Of a DNA stretch of 64,000 nt, positions 14,153 through 23,047 are shown in pieces; position 1 is the first letter of the stretch; the number at the start of each line of letters is the position of its first letter. Source of the stretch: Ruminococcus flavefaciens (GTDB taxonomy: Bacteria > Bacillota > Clostridia > Oscillospirales > Ruminococcaceae); NCBI GenBank assembly GCA_902760805.1, contig CACWHY010000005.1, positions 62,001 through 126,000 of the forward strand. Reading direction: 5' to 3'. The translations under genes and the position numbers were made by a program. The notes under the pieces are model-generated. The model searched no databases and was not told the origin of the DNA. It saw nothing but the letters and a program-made list of their open reading frames with translations.

Positions 14153-16369
14153 ATGGCCGAAAGAACTATCCACATCGAGGGAACTGTGGAAAATATCGTT
14201 TTCAAGAGCCCACGAGGCGGCTACATCGTCCTTGACCTGGACGCCGGCGGCGAAATGGTACCTGTGGTGGGCGAGCTGGGCGACATCGAAGAGGGCGAGA
14301 GCCTGATCCTTGAAGGGAAATACGAGACCCACAAAAAGTTCGGCACCCAATTCAGGGCGGAATACTGCGAGCGGAAGCTCCCCTCCACCGCCGTGAACAT
14401 CGAGAAATACCTGGCCTCCGGCGCTATCCGGGGCATAGGTCCGGCTCTGGCCACAAAGATCGTCCGGGTCTTCGGGGCGGAAACTCTGGACATCATCGAG
14501 CACCAGCCCTTCCGCCTCAGCGAGATCAAGGGGATCTCTCCCAAAAAATGCGAGGAGATCGCCGGCGAAGCCCAAAAGCTCTTCGCCCTGAGAACGATCA
14601 TGGCCTTCCTGTCACAATTCGACGTCAAGCCAATGTTCGCCATGAAGACCTTCCAGCGCTTCGGCCCCGACTCCATGACCCTTATCCAGAACGACCCCTA
14701 CATCCTCTGCGGCGAGGGTATCGAGCTGGATTTCCGCAAGGCCGACGAGATCGCACGAGATCTGAGACTTCCCAGAAATTCGCACAAAAGGATCACTGCC
14801 GGAGTCCAGTATATCCTCCGTGCCAACACCTCTCTCGGGCACTCCTGCCTGCCTCTGGAGACCGTCAAGGACAAGGCCTGCCTTGCGCTGAACGTTTCCG
14901 AGCCGGACTTCTACGAGGCCTACAACGCTGCCCTTGAGGACGACGACCTATTTGAGTACATAAAACGCCAGCGTGAATACGTTATGCTGCCGGATTACTA
15001 CTACGCAGAGCGTTTCATCGCCGACCGAATACATATACTAAAGGACTTTTCCTCGCCGGAGGACTTCAACTACGACTCCCTTATCGACATCGAGGAGGAG
15101 GAAAAGGGCATCAGCTATGAGGCGCTCCAGCGCCAGGCCATCACCACTGCAGTTTCACGGGGACTTATGATCCTCACCGGCGGCCCCGGTACAGGTAAAA
15201 CCACTACCCTAAACGCCATCATCTCCATTTTTGAGAAACGGGGCGAGCGTGTGCTGCTGACTGCTCCCACCGGACGAGCCGCAAAGCGTATGAGCGACCT
15301 GACCGGCTATGAGGCCAAAACGATCCACCGGCTCCTGGAAGTGGTCTACGACGGCGGCGGAAAGCTCACCTTCGCCCACAACGAGAACAACCCTCTGGAA
15401 TGCGATGTGCTGGTCATCGACGAGATGTCCATGGTGGACGTGGTGCTCTTTGAGAAGCTGCTGAGAGCCCTAAAGCTCAACTGCCGCCTGATAATGGTCG
15501 GCGACTGTGACCAGCTCCCCTCAGTAGGCGCCGGAAATCTCCTCCGTGACCTTATCGACAGCAAGATCATCCCCGTGACCGAGCTGAAGGAGATCTTCCG
15601 TCAGGCTCAGCAGAGCGCTATCATCACCAACGCCCACAAGATCGTTGCCGGAGAGCTCCCCGACCTTAGCCGAAAGGACAGCGACTTCTTCTTTTTTAAG
15701 CGAAACGACTACGACAAGGCCGCCTCGCTCATCGCCGATCTTGTGAAAACTCGTCTGCCAAAGGCCTATGATTACTCCCCTATCGAGGATATACAGGTGC
15801 TGACCCCCTCCAGAAAGGGCAGCATGGGAACTGTTGAGCTGAACAAGCTGCTGCAAGACCAGCTCAATCCCCCGAAGGAGGGCAAGCCCGAGGTCAAGGG
15901 CTACATCTACACCTACAGAGTGGGCGACAAGGTCATGCAGACCCGCAACAACTACGACCTGATCTGGTCCCGTGATGAGGAGCAGGGCGCTGGCATTTTC
16001 AACGGCGACATCGGCATCATCACCGAGATAAACGCCCGTGCTCAGACTGCAACTGCCGTTTTCGACGGAAGGCGGACCGTTTACACCTTCGATACGCTCT
16101 CTCAGCTTGAGCTGGCTTATGCCATAACCGTCCATAAGAGCCAGGGCTGCGAGTTTGAAGCGGTGATCATGCCGGTAATGGGCGGCTTTGAGAAGCTCAG
16201 CTACCGCAGCCTGCTCTACACCGCCGTCACAAGAGCAAAAAAGCTGATGATCCTCATCGGCTCAGAGGAAAAGATCCAGCAGATGACCGAGAACAACAGA
16301 AAGACTCTCCGGTACACCTGCCTGCGGGCTATGCTCACAGAAAACAGAAAGGATATTCAAAATGGCTAA
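14153..16369 (+). CDS. recD2: ATP-dependent DNA helicase RecD2
   Basis: This 738-aa superfamily 1B 5'-to-3' helicase matches the RecD2 class found in bacteria without RecBC partners. Order of domains: an N-terminal OB-like region, a helix-hairpin-helix segment GIGPALATKIV (~93-103), Walker A GGPGTGKTTT (~342-351), Walker B VIDEMSMVD (~420-428), and the C-terminal motif VI region AITVHKSQGCEF (~656-667). It acts in DNA repair and replication-fork processing. The ATG at 14153 is chosen for its AAAGGAGG site. Its last codons overlap the mreB start by 8 bases. Confidence 0.95.
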   Translation: MAERTIHIEGTVENIVFKSPRGGYIVLDLDAGGEMVPVVGELGDIEEGESLILEGKYETHKKFGTQFRAEYCERKLPSTAVNIEKYLASGAIRGIGPALATKIVRVFGAETLDIIEHQPFRLSEIKGISPKKCEEIAGEAQKLFALRTIMAFLSQFDVKPMFAMKTFQRFGPDSMTLIQNDPYILCGEGIELDFRKADEIARDLRLPRNSHKRITAGVQYILRANTSLGHSCLPLETVKDKACLALNVSEPDFYEAYNAALEDDDLFEYIKRQREYVMLPDYYYAERFIADRIHILKDFSSPEDFNYDSLIDIEEEEKGISYEALQRQAITTAVSRGLMILTGGPGTGKTTTLNAIISIFEKRGERVLLTAPTGRAAKRMSDLTGYEAKTIHRLLEVVYDGGGKLTFAHNENNPLECDVLVIDEMSMVDVVLFEKLLRALKLNCRLIMVGDCDQLPSVGAGNLLRDLIDSKIIPVTELKEIFRQAQQSAIITNAHKIVAGELPDLSRKDSDFFFFKRNDYDKAASLIADLVKTRLPKAYDYSPIEDIQVLTPSRKGSMGTVELNKLLQDQLNPPKEGKPEVKGYIYTYRVGDKVMQTRNNYDLIWSRDEEQGAGIFNGDIGIITEINARAQTATAVFDGRRTVYTFDTLSQLELAYAITVHKSQGCEFEAVIMPVMGGFEKLSYRSLLYTAVTRAKKLMILIGSEEKIQQMTENNRKTLRYTCLRAMLTENRKDIQNG

Positions 16370-17381
16370 CACAGACATCGGTATCGACCTTGGTACCTCA
16401 AATATCGTTATGACTATGGGCAGCAAGGGCGTTGTGCTCAGCGAGCCCTCTGTCATCGCATACAACACCCGGACGGAGAGAGTTCTCGCCGTGGGAAAAG
16501 AGGCTTACGAGATGATCGGGCGAAATCCCGACTACATCGCCGTAGCAAGGCCTATCAGCGAGGGCGTTATCTCCGACGACGACCTTGCTCACAGCATGAT
16601 CCGTGAGTTCATCCTCAAGGTCACCGGCAGACAGCTGGTGAAGCCCAGGATCATCATCTGTATCCCCTCATTCATCACCGACATCGAGAGCCGTGCTGTG
16701 GTGGACGCTGCAAAGAGCGCCGGCTCACGGCAGGTTTACCTGATCCAGGAGCCTATCGCTGCTATGATCGGCGCCGGAGTCAACATCACCAAGGCCAAGG
16801 GTCATATGATCGTTGATATCGGCGGAGGAACTACTGACGTGGCTATCGTTTCCATGAACGGCGTTGTCACCTCCCATACCATCAAGGTGGCCGGAAACTC
16901 CATCGACAGGTCAATCATCAAGTATATGCAGAACAAGTATAAGCTGCTCATCGGCGAGCGAACTGCCGAAAAGGTCAAGATCGAGCTGTGCAACCTCTAC
17001 GACCCAAGCGATGAGATCACCTACACTGTTAAGGGGCGCAGCCTGCTGAAGGGCCTTCCTGCTCAGGTGATGCTCAGCGAGTCGGAGCTGTTCACCGCTA
17101 TCGAGGACGACACCTTCGCTATCATGGAGGCTGTCCGCAAGGTGCTGGAGGACGCTCCCCCGGAGCTGGTAGGCGACATCTACGACAACGGCCTGCTCCT
17201 CACAGGCGGCGGAGCTCTGCTGGGCGGTCTGACTCAGCTCATCAAGCGTACTCTCGGCATAAACTGCCGCATCGCAAAGGACTCGATAAACTGCGTAGCT
17301 AAGGGTACAGGCATGGCCTTCGGAAAGATGACCACCCTGCTGGACGGCTTCGAGGCTGCGACTGTTTACAAATATAGGTAA
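16362..17381 (+). CDS. mreB: MreB/Mbl-family actin-like cell-shape protein
   Basis: This 339-aa bacterial actin homologue has the phosphate-1 loop GIDLGTSNIVM, the phosphate-2 segment VDIGGGTTDVAIVS (near residue 150), and the adenosine motif LLTGGGALLGGL (near 280). MreB polymers guide lateral wall synthesis under the membrane. It overlaps recD2 by 8 bases and is followed 5 bp later by a membrane protein with a helical-repeat domain. No mreC, mreD or rodZ is adjacent. That is unusual, and notable if the organism is a coccus. Confidence 0.93.
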   Translation: MANTDIGIDLGTSNIVMTMGSKGVVLSEPSVIAYNTRTERVLAVGKEAYEMIGRNPDYIAVARPISEGVISDDDLAHSMIREFILKVTGRQLVKPRIIICIPSFITDIESRAVVDAAKSAGSRQVYLIQEPIAAMIGAGVNITKAKGHMIVDIGGGTTDVAIVSMNGVVTSHTIKVAGNSIDRSIIKYMQNKYKLLIGERTAEKVKIELCNLYDPSDEITYTVKGRSLLKGLPAQVMLSESELFTAIEDDTFAIMEAVRKVLEDAPPELVGDIYDNGLLLTGGGALLGGLTQLIKRTLGINCRIAKDSINCVAKGTGMAFGKMTTLLDGFEAATVYKYR

Positions 17382-17386
17382 GAGCT

Positions 17387-18400
17387 ATGAAATATGTTTC
17401 GCCAAATGAGCTGGACAAGTGTCTGGACAAGATCCAGTACCGCTATGGCCTGCCAGATCGCATCATAAATACCGAATTCAAGCTGCTCCTGCCTGTTGTC
17501 ATCGTGGGGAGCATCATCAATATCGTGGCGTCAAGAGCCCGCTTCCTGAAATTCTTCCTGTTTGAGCTGGCGCTGCTGGCAGGCTATCTGGTGATTGCCT
17601 TCACGGTACCCTTCCTGACGTCGATCATTTCCGGAAAACGCCTTATCAAGCGGATCTCCGGCGGAAAGCTCCAGAGCATGACATCTAAGGCCTTCTACGA
17701 AAAATACGGCGGATTTGTCAAGATCCACAAGAACGATCTATGCTCGGACCAGATCACTTCACAGGCAGAAAAACTGGCAGAAAATGAGACAGATCCTGCG
17801 CTGAGAGCTGTTCTGGAGAGCTGCCTTATGGTCATGTACGGCTATCGGCTGGAGGCTGAGAAAATGCAGGCCGCTCACGACAAATGCCTTCAGGACTACG
17901 ATCCGGAGAGGAACACAAGGTACGATGATCTGGTCACTGAGATAAACTGCGCCATTCTGTCAAGCAACGGCAGGAGGGTGCTGGAGCTTTACAGCGCAAA
18001 TGAGGACTTCATCGATCATCGGCTCGGTACAGCGCCGGGATTTGTGGTGGACTACGCCATCGCCGCTTCTATCTGCAAGCGTGAGGAGGGCGAACTTGTC
18101 AGCGCTCTGGAGTACATCGAGGCAGCCCAGAAGCTCCACGAGAAGGCAAGGAATATCCTGCCCATGGGAGTGGCTCCCACCCGTACTGAGAGCGAGAACT
18201 ACCGAAGAGCCTCTATTTCTCTGGAGAAGGCAAAGCTGCTCCTTGCAAACGGCACTGCTAAGGCTGCCATGGAGGAGCTGGATCAGTGCGACCTGATCAT
18301 CGCCGACCTGAAATGCGATGTGCCTCCCCTGTTCATCAAGGAGCATCAGGAGCTTATGGCGGAGATCTCCCCATTTATTGAGAAAAACGAAGAGTGTTGA
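17387..18400 (+). CDS. Membrane protein with C-terminal helical (TPR-like) region, unknown function
   Basis: This 337-aa protein has a short N-terminal cytosolic segment, two membrane helices (about residues 29-48 and 53-78), and a long cytosolic tail made almost wholly of amphipathic helices. The tail contains TPR-like pieces such as GELVSALEYIEAAQKLHEKA and ISLEKAKLLLANGTAKAAMEELDQC. It begins 5 bp after mreB and is probably co-transcribed, so a link to the cell-shape machinery is a reasonable inference. No catalytic motif is visible. Confidence 0.75.
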   Translation: MKYVSPNELDKCLDKIQYRYGLPDRIINTEFKLLLPVVIVGSIINIVASRARFLKFFLFELALLAGYLVIAFTVPFLTSIISGKRLIKRISGGKLQSMTSKAFYEKYGGFVKIHKNDLCSDQITSQAEKLAENETDPALRAVLESCLMVMYGYRLEAEKMQAAHDKCLQDYDPERNTRYDDLVTEINCAILSSNGRRVLELYSANEDFIDHRLGTAPGFVVDYAIAASICKREEGELVSALEYIEAAQKLHEKARNILPMGVAPTRTESENYRRASISLEKAKLLLANGTAKAAMEELDQCDLIIADLKCDVPPLFIKEHQELMAEISPFIEKNEEC

Positions 18401-18425
18401 TTTTTTCACAATTATGTGATATACT
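18397..18425 (+). promoter_or_regulatory. Promoter of mrp
   Basis: TTGATT (18397-18402), 17 bp, TATACT (18420-18425) with TGA in front. It overlaps the stop codon of the preceding gene. Confidence 0.6.
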
Positions 18426-18455
18426 ATATTTATCATAACAAAAGGAGTGTTCATA

Positions 18456-19289
18456 ATGAGCGAATCATGTAAGCCTTCGGACTGTGCAGGCTGCCCCAGC
18501 GCCGGCAATTGCAGCAGCAAGCCTCAGAGTCTTTTGGAAGAGCCTAATAAAATGAGCAATATCGGCAAGGTCATCGGCGTTGTCAGCGGAAAGGGCGGCG
18601 TCGGAAAGACCATGATCTCTTCCCTGCTGGCTGTTTCTATGCAGCGCATGGGCAAGAATGTCGGTATCATGGACGCCGACATCACAGGACCTTCCGTTCC
18701 CAAGGCTTTCGGTATACACGGCAAGGCCGACGCCTGTGAGTTCGGCATCATCCCCACTAAGAGCAAAATGGGCATCGACGTTATGTCTATCAACCTCCTC
18801 CTTGAGAACGAGAGCGATCCCGTTGTTTGGAGAGGTCCTGTTATCGCCGGTGTGGTAAAGCAGTTCTGGACAGACGTTATCTGGAAGGACATAGACTACC
18901 TCTTCGTGGATATGCCCCCCGGAACAGGCGATGTTCCCCTGACTGTTTTCCAGTCTCTCCCTGTAGATGGTATCGTTATCGTTACCTCTCCTCAGGAGCT
19001 GGTATCAATGATCGTTGAGAAGGCCGTTAAAATGGCCAAGCTCATGAATATCCCGATTCTGGGCATCATCGAAAACATGAGCTACTTTGAATGTCCCGAC
19101 TGCGGAAAGCGCCACAAGATCTACGGAGACAGCCACATCGAGGATATCGCTAAGGAGTACGGTATCCCTGTACTTGCTCAGCTGCCTGTTTGTCCTGACC
19201 TGGCAAAGCACTGCGATCAGGGCACTATCGAGCTCTTCGAGGGCGACTGGCTGGACGCTGCTGTTGCTCAGATCGACGGCCAGAACTGA
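18456..19289 (+). CDS. Mrp/NBP35-type iron-sulfur carrier ATPase
   Basis: This 277-aa P-loop ATPase of the Mrp/ApbC/NBP35 group holds and transfers Fe-S clusters. The N-terminus has a four-Cys pattern, CKPSDCAGCPSAGNC, as in NBP35-type proteins. The deviant Walker A is SGKGGVGKT (~44-52), and the C-terminal CPDC (~213-216) provides the dimer-bridging cluster ligands. Other family parts are MDADITGPSVPK and DMPPGTGDVPLT. The ATG at 18456 follows an AAAGGAG site and is preferred over the GTG at 18447. It has its own promoter. Confidence 0.93.
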   Translation: MSESCKPSDCAGCPSAGNCSSKPQSLLEEPNKMSNIGKVIGVVSGKGGVGKTMISSLLAVSMQRMGKNVGIMDADITGPSVPKAFGIHGKADACEFGIIPTKSKMGIDVMSINLLLENESDPVVWRGPVIAGVVKQFWTDVIWKDIDYLFVDMPPGTGDVPLTVFQSLPVDGIVIVTSPQELVSMIVEKAVKMAKLMNIPILGIIENMSYFECPDCGKRHKIYGDSHIEDIAKEYGIPVLAQLPVCPDLAKHCDQGTIELFEGDWLDAAVAQIDGQN

Positions 19290-19300
19290 ACATGATTTTT

Positions 19301-19327
19301 CAATGAGGAGTTTCGGCGCCTCTTTTT
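19301..19327 (+). terminator. Weak terminator after mrp
   Basis: A short GAGGAG / CGCCTC hairpin (19305-19310 and 19317-19322, one mismatch) is followed by TTTTTT. It lies 15 bp past the mrp stop. The stem is weak. Confidence 0.5.
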
Positions 19328-19352
19328 TGCTGTTCTACCAATTATATAGGTA

Positions 19353-19381
19353 TTGACTTTACCGGTTAAATGTGATATGAT
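19353..19381 (+). promoter_or_regulatory. Promoter of dapF-dapL
   Basis: TTGACT (19353-19358), 17 bp, TATGAT (19376-19381) with TGA in front. Transcription would start near 19388, at the 5' edge of a structured leader. Confidence 0.7.
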
Positions 19382-19385
19382 AAAA

Positions 19386-19445
19386 GTGACGGTATGCGTG
19401 TCAGCAGCGCCTTCCGTCAGCTGCTCTTTCTCCTGCATGAGTCAC
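19386..19445 (+). promoter_or_regulatory. Structured 5' leader of dapF-dapL
   Basis: GTGAC (19386-19390) pairs with GTCAC (19441-19445), ATGC (19394-19397) with GCAT (19435-19438), and AGCAGC (19403-19408) with GCTGCT (19420-19425). This gives a nested 60-nt fold ending just before the GGGAG ribosome site. It is far too short for a lysine riboswitch. Function is unknown. Confidence 0.35.
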
Positions 19446-19459
19446 AGTGGGAGAACTTT

Positions 19460-20338
19460 ATGAGATTTACTAAAATGCACGGTATAGGCAACGACTATAT
19501 CTATGTGAACTGCTTCGATCAGCAGGTCACTGAGCCGGAAAAGCTCTCCGTTGTGCTCAGCGACGTCCGCAAGGGCATCGGCTCTGACGGACTTGTCCTC
19601 ATCATGCCCTCCGAAAAGGCGGACTTCCGCATGAGGATCTTCAACGCTGACGGCTCTGAGGCCATGATGTGCGGCAACGCCACTCGCTGTATCGGAAAAT
19701 ACGTTTACGAAAAAGGCCTGACATCTAAGACTGACATCACCCTTGAGACAAATTCCGGCATAAAATACCTAAAGCTCTTTGTGAAGGATAATAAGGTGGA
19801 GCTGGTGCGTGTGGATATGGGAAGGGCTGTTCTTGAGCCAGAAAATATCCCCGTAAACAGCGGCCTTGAACGATTTGTAGCTCAGCCGGTCACAGCCGGA
19901 GACAATGAGTTCTCCGTCACCTGCGTTTCCATGGGCAACCCCCACGCCGTTATCTTCGTGGAGGACGTGGACTGCCTTGATCTGGAAAGGATCGGTCCGT
20001 CTATGGAAAACCACCCGCTGTTCCCCAATAGGATCAACACCGAATTTATCCGTGTCATCGACAGCCATACCCTACAGATGAGAGTCTGGGAGCGTGGCAG
20101 CGGCGAGACCTTCGCCTGCGGAACAGGTGCCTGCGCTTCGGCAGTTGCGGCTGTTCTGAACGGCTATTGCGATCAGGATGAGGAGATCCTGATCCACCTT
20201 CGTGGGGGAGATCTCCGCATAGTCTACAATTCCGACGGAACTGTCCTGATGACCGGTCCTGCCGCATTTATCTGCGACGGCACAGTTGACGACGACTATA
20301 TCAAAGAAGCTAAGGAGGGCGCAGTATGCCGCAGCTGA
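19460..20338 (+). CDS. dapF: Diaminopimelate epimerase
   Basis: This 292-aa cofactor-free racemase converts LL- to meso-diaminopimelate for lysine and peptidoglycan. It opens with the signature FTKMHGIGNDYIYV. The two catalytic cysteines lie in MMCGNATRC (near residue 71) and FACGTGACAS (near 221). The ATG at 19460 is chosen because the family starts at this MRFTKMHG and a GGGAG site is upstream. The end overlaps dapL by 13 bases, so the two DAP enzymes are translationally coupled. Confidence 0.96.
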   Translation: MRFTKMHGIGNDYIYVNCFDQQVTEPEKLSVVLSDVRKGIGSDGLVLIMPSEKADFRMRIFNADGSEAMMCGNATRCIGKYVYEKGLTSKTDITLETNSGIKYLKLFVKDNKVELVRVDMGRAVLEPENIPVNSGLERFVAQPVTAGDNEFSVTCVSMGNPHAVIFVEDVDCLDLERIGPSMENHPLFPNRINTEFIRVIDSHTLQMRVWERGSGETFACGTGACASAVAAVLNGYCDQDEEILIHLRGGDLRIVYNSDGTVLMTGPAAFICDGTVDDDYIKEAKEGAVCRS

Positions 20339-21534
20339 ACGAAAATTTCCTGAAACTGGAAAAAAATTACCTTTTCATAAATATCGCCAAGAAAATAGCC
20401 GCTTTCAAGGAGAAGTCCCCGGAGGCCGACATCATCAGGATGGGCATCGGCGACGTGACCCTTCCGATCCCGCCTGTTGTGGTGGAGGCCATGAAGAAGG
20501 GCTGCGACGAAATGGGCGTCAAGGAGACCTTCAAGGGCTATGAGGACAGCGGCGCAGGCTATGACTTCCTGCGTGAGGCTGTTTCCGGCTATTACAAGAG
20601 CCTGGGAGCCGATGTTGCTCCCTCCGAGATCCGCATAAACGACGGCGCCAAGAGCGACTGCGGCAATATCGTGGACATCTTCGGCAACGACAACACGATC
20701 CTTGTCACAGATCCGGCCTACCCGGTCTATGTGGACTCGAACCTCATGAGCGGCCGCAGGATCATCTACGCCGACTCAAACGAGGAAAACGGCTTCGCAG
20801 CTATGCCTGACGAGTCCGTACACGCCGACATCATCTATCTCTGCTCGCCTAACAACCCCACCGGCTCGGTCTACACAAAGGCTCAGCTTGAGCAGTGGAT
20901 CGGCTACGCTAAGCGCAACAGCGCCGTTATCATCTACGATTCCGCATACGAGGCCTTCATCACTGACCCTGACGTTCCCAGGAGCATTTTCTGCGTGGAG
21001 GGCGCCAAGGAGGTGGCTATCGAGATGTGCTCGCTGTCCAAAACTGCCGGATTTACCGGTATGCGCTGCGGCTACACAGTGATCCCGGAGGCTCTCAAGG
21101 TGAAGGCCAGCGACGGCACTGAGGTCTCTCTGGCTCAGATCTGGGGCAGACGTCAGGGCAGCAAGTTCAACGGTGTATCCTACCCGGTACAGTGCGCTGC
21201 TGCGGCAGTTTTCACCGAGGAGGGACTGGCTCAGATCCGTGAAAATATCGCCTATTACCAGGAAAATGCCAAGATCATCGCTAAGACCATGAGGGAATTG
21301 GGCGTGAAGTTCACAGGCGGTATCAACTCGCCGTACATTTGGTTCAAGTGCCCCGGCGGCATGGGAAGCTGGGAATTCTTCGACCTGATGCTGGAGAAGA
21401 TCGCTGTTGTGGGAACTCCAGGTGCAGGCTTCGGCAAAAACGGCGAGGGCTGGTTTAGACTGACAGCCTTCGGAGACCGTGACCGCACTATAGAGGCTAT
21501 GGAGCGCTTCCGCAGCCTTGTGCAAAATATGTAA
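20326..21534 (+). CDS. dapL: LL-diaminopimelate aminotransferase
   Basis: This 402-aa PLP enzyme makes LL-diaminopimelate directly from tetrahydrodipicolinate, bypassing the succinyl/acetyl steps. It has the family N-terminus (LNENFLKLEKNYLFINIAKK), IRMGIGDVTLPIP, GYEDSGAGYDFLREA, SPNNPTGSVYT, and the PLP lysine in SLSKTAGFTGMR near residue 240. It overlaps dapF by 13 bases. A terminator follows directly. The pair supplies meso-DAP for the wall together with murL-murD2 and mreB elsewhere in the window. Confidence 0.96.
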   Translation: MPQLNENFLKLEKNYLFINIAKKIAAFKEKSPEADIIRMGIGDVTLPIPPVVVEAMKKGCDEMGVKETFKGYEDSGAGYDFLREAVSGYYKSLGADVAPSEIRINDGAKSDCGNIVDIFGNDNTILVTDPAYPVYVDSNLMSGRRIIYADSNEENGFAAMPDESVHADIIYLCSPNNPTGSVYTKAQLEQWIGYAKRNSAVIIYDSAYEAFITDPDVPRSIFCVEGAKEVAIEMCSLSKTAGFTGMRCGYTVIPEALKVKASDGTEVSLAQIWGRRQGSKFNGVSYPVQCAAAAVFTEEGLAQIRENIAYYQENAKIIAKTMRELGVKFTGGINSPYIWFKCPGGMGSWEFFDLMLEKIAVVGTPGAGFGKNGEGWFRLTAFGDRDRTIEAMERFRSLVQNM

Positions 21535-21535
21535 C

Positions 21536-21565
21536 AAAAAAGCCGCTCTGAAAAGGGCGGCTTTC
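21536..21565 (+). terminator. Terminator of dapF-dapL
   Basis: AAAAGCCGC pairs with GCGGCTTT around a CTGAAAAG-type loop, just after the dapL stop. The T run is short (TTT). Confidence 0.65.
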
Positions 21566-21596
21566 CCATTGATCTGACAGCAAATATCATGACGGG

Positions 21597-21625
21597 TTGC
21601 AATTTGCCGACAGTTGTGATATAAT
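21597..21625 (+). promoter_or_regulatory. Promoter of the MATE exporter and nudC
   Basis: TTGCAA (21597-21602), 17 bp, TATAAT (21620-21625) with TGA in front, 33 bp before the ATG. Confidence 0.75.
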
Positions 21626-21658
21626 GTTTAATTATAATGAATGATAGAAGGTAAAAGA

Positions 21659-23044
21659 ATGGAAAACACTAAGGCAAATCCCCTGGGAAGTGCTCCCGTT
21701 GGCGGACTCATGCTGAAATTCGCTATACCCAGCATAATCGGTATGCTGGTAAGCGCTCTGTACAATATCGTAGATCAGCTCTTCATCGGACAGGCTGTTG
21801 GTATGCTGGGAAACGCAGCCACCAACGTGGCATTCCCCTTTTCAACGGCGTGCATGGCAGTTGCCCTGCTGCTTGGTATAGGCGGAGCCTCCTGCTTCAA
21901 CCTGACCATGGGCCGAGGCGACACCAAGCGTGCCGGTGCCTTTGCCGGAAACTCGATCACAATGCTCATCGTCAGCGGACTGGTGATCAGCGCAGTGACA
22001 CTGATCTTCCTGACGCCCCTGCTGGATCTTTTCGGAGCCTCTAAGGCCGTGCTACCCTACGCTCAGGAATACGTCCGGATCACGGCTCTGGGATTTCCCT
22101 TCCTGATACTGACCACCGGCGGCGGACACATCATCCGTGCCGACGGAAGTCCTCAGATGACCATGGCCTGCAACCTGACCGGCGCCTTCATCAACACCGG
22201 CCTGGACGCTCTTTTCGTGCTGGTATTCCACTGGGGAATGGCCGGCGCTGCGGCTGCTACAGTTATCGGACAGCTGGTCTCAGCGATCATGGTCATCGTC
22301 TATATGCGGAAATTCCGCACAGTTAAGCTCACACGCAAGGACTTCAAGCCCCACTTCCCCACTGTGAAGCGCATAGCCTCTATCGGAATGGCCTCATGCT
22401 TCAACCAGCTGGCTATCGCAGTTGTCCAGATCGTGCTGAACAACTCGCTCAAGCACTACGGAAAGCTCTCAGAATACGGCGATTCGGAGCCTTTGGCAGT
22501 TGCCGGTATCGTCATGAAGGTCAACATGATCGTGTTCTCGATCGTTATCGGACTTGCCCAGGGAACTCAGCCTATCGAGAGCTTCAACTATGGCGCCAAG
22601 CAGTACGACCGTGTGAAAAAGGCCTACAGACTGGCACTTATCACCGGTATCGGGATCTCAGCCGCCGCTTTCGTCGCATTCCAGACGATCCCACGCCAGA
22701 TCCTCTCGCTCTTTGGCGAGGGCAGCGAGACCTATTTCAAGTTCGGCGTAAGATTTTTCCGGATATTCCTGTTTTTCACCTGGCTCAACGCCATCCAGCC
22801 CATAACCTCCACATTTTTCACCTCTATCGGAAAGCCGATCAAGGGCGTTTTTCTCTCTCTGACAAGGCAGTTCCTCTTCTTCATACCATTCCTGCTGATC
22901 CTTCCACTGTTCATGGGGATCGACGGCATCGTATTCACAGGCCCTATCGCAGACCTGCTCTCCGGCATAGTCGCCATTGCCATGGCAATTTTTGAGTTCC
23001 GTGCAATGAATAAGCTGGCCGAAGAAGCCAAAACAAAGGAGTAA
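21659..23044 (+). CDS. MATE family multidrug/sodium antiporter
   Basis: This 461-aa protein has twelve hydrophobic segments and the MATE layout of two six-helix halves. Typical parts are KFAIPSIIGMLVSALYNIVDQLFIGQ at the N-terminus and GLAQGTQPIESFNYGAKQYDRVKKA in the second half, as in NorM/DinF-type exporters that use Na+ or H+ to expel drugs or metabolites. The ATG at 21659 is used since GAAGG lies 8 bases upstream. nudC begins 3 bp after its stop. The substrate cannot be told from sequence. Confidence 0.93.
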   Translation: MENTKANPLGSAPVGGLMLKFAIPSIIGMLVSALYNIVDQLFIGQAVGMLGNAATNVAFPFSTACMAVALLLGIGGASCFNLTMGRGDTKRAGAFAGNSITMLIVSGLVISAVTLIFLTPLLDLFGASKAVLPYAQEYVRITALGFPFLILTTGGGHIIRADGSPQMTMACNLTGAFINTGLDALFVLVFHWGMAGAAAATVIGQLVSAIMVIVYMRKFRTVKLTRKDFKPHFPTVKRIASIGMASCFNQLAIAVVQIVLNNSLKHYGKLSEYGDSEPLAVAGIVMKVNMIVFSIVIGLAQGTQPIESFNYGAKQYDRVKKAYRLALITGIGISAAAFVAFQTIPRQILSLFGEGSETYFKFGVRFFRIFLFFTWLNAIQPITSTFFTSIGKPIKGVFLSLTRQFLFFIPFLLILPLFMGIDGIVFTGPIADLLSGIVAIAMAIFEFRAMNKLAEEAKTKE

Positions 23045-23047
23045 GCT

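Noticed and set aside
19382..19459. Lysine (L-box) riboswitch before dapF
   Set aside because: The leader is about 70 nt, while the L-box needs roughly 170-180 nt and its conserved core is absent.
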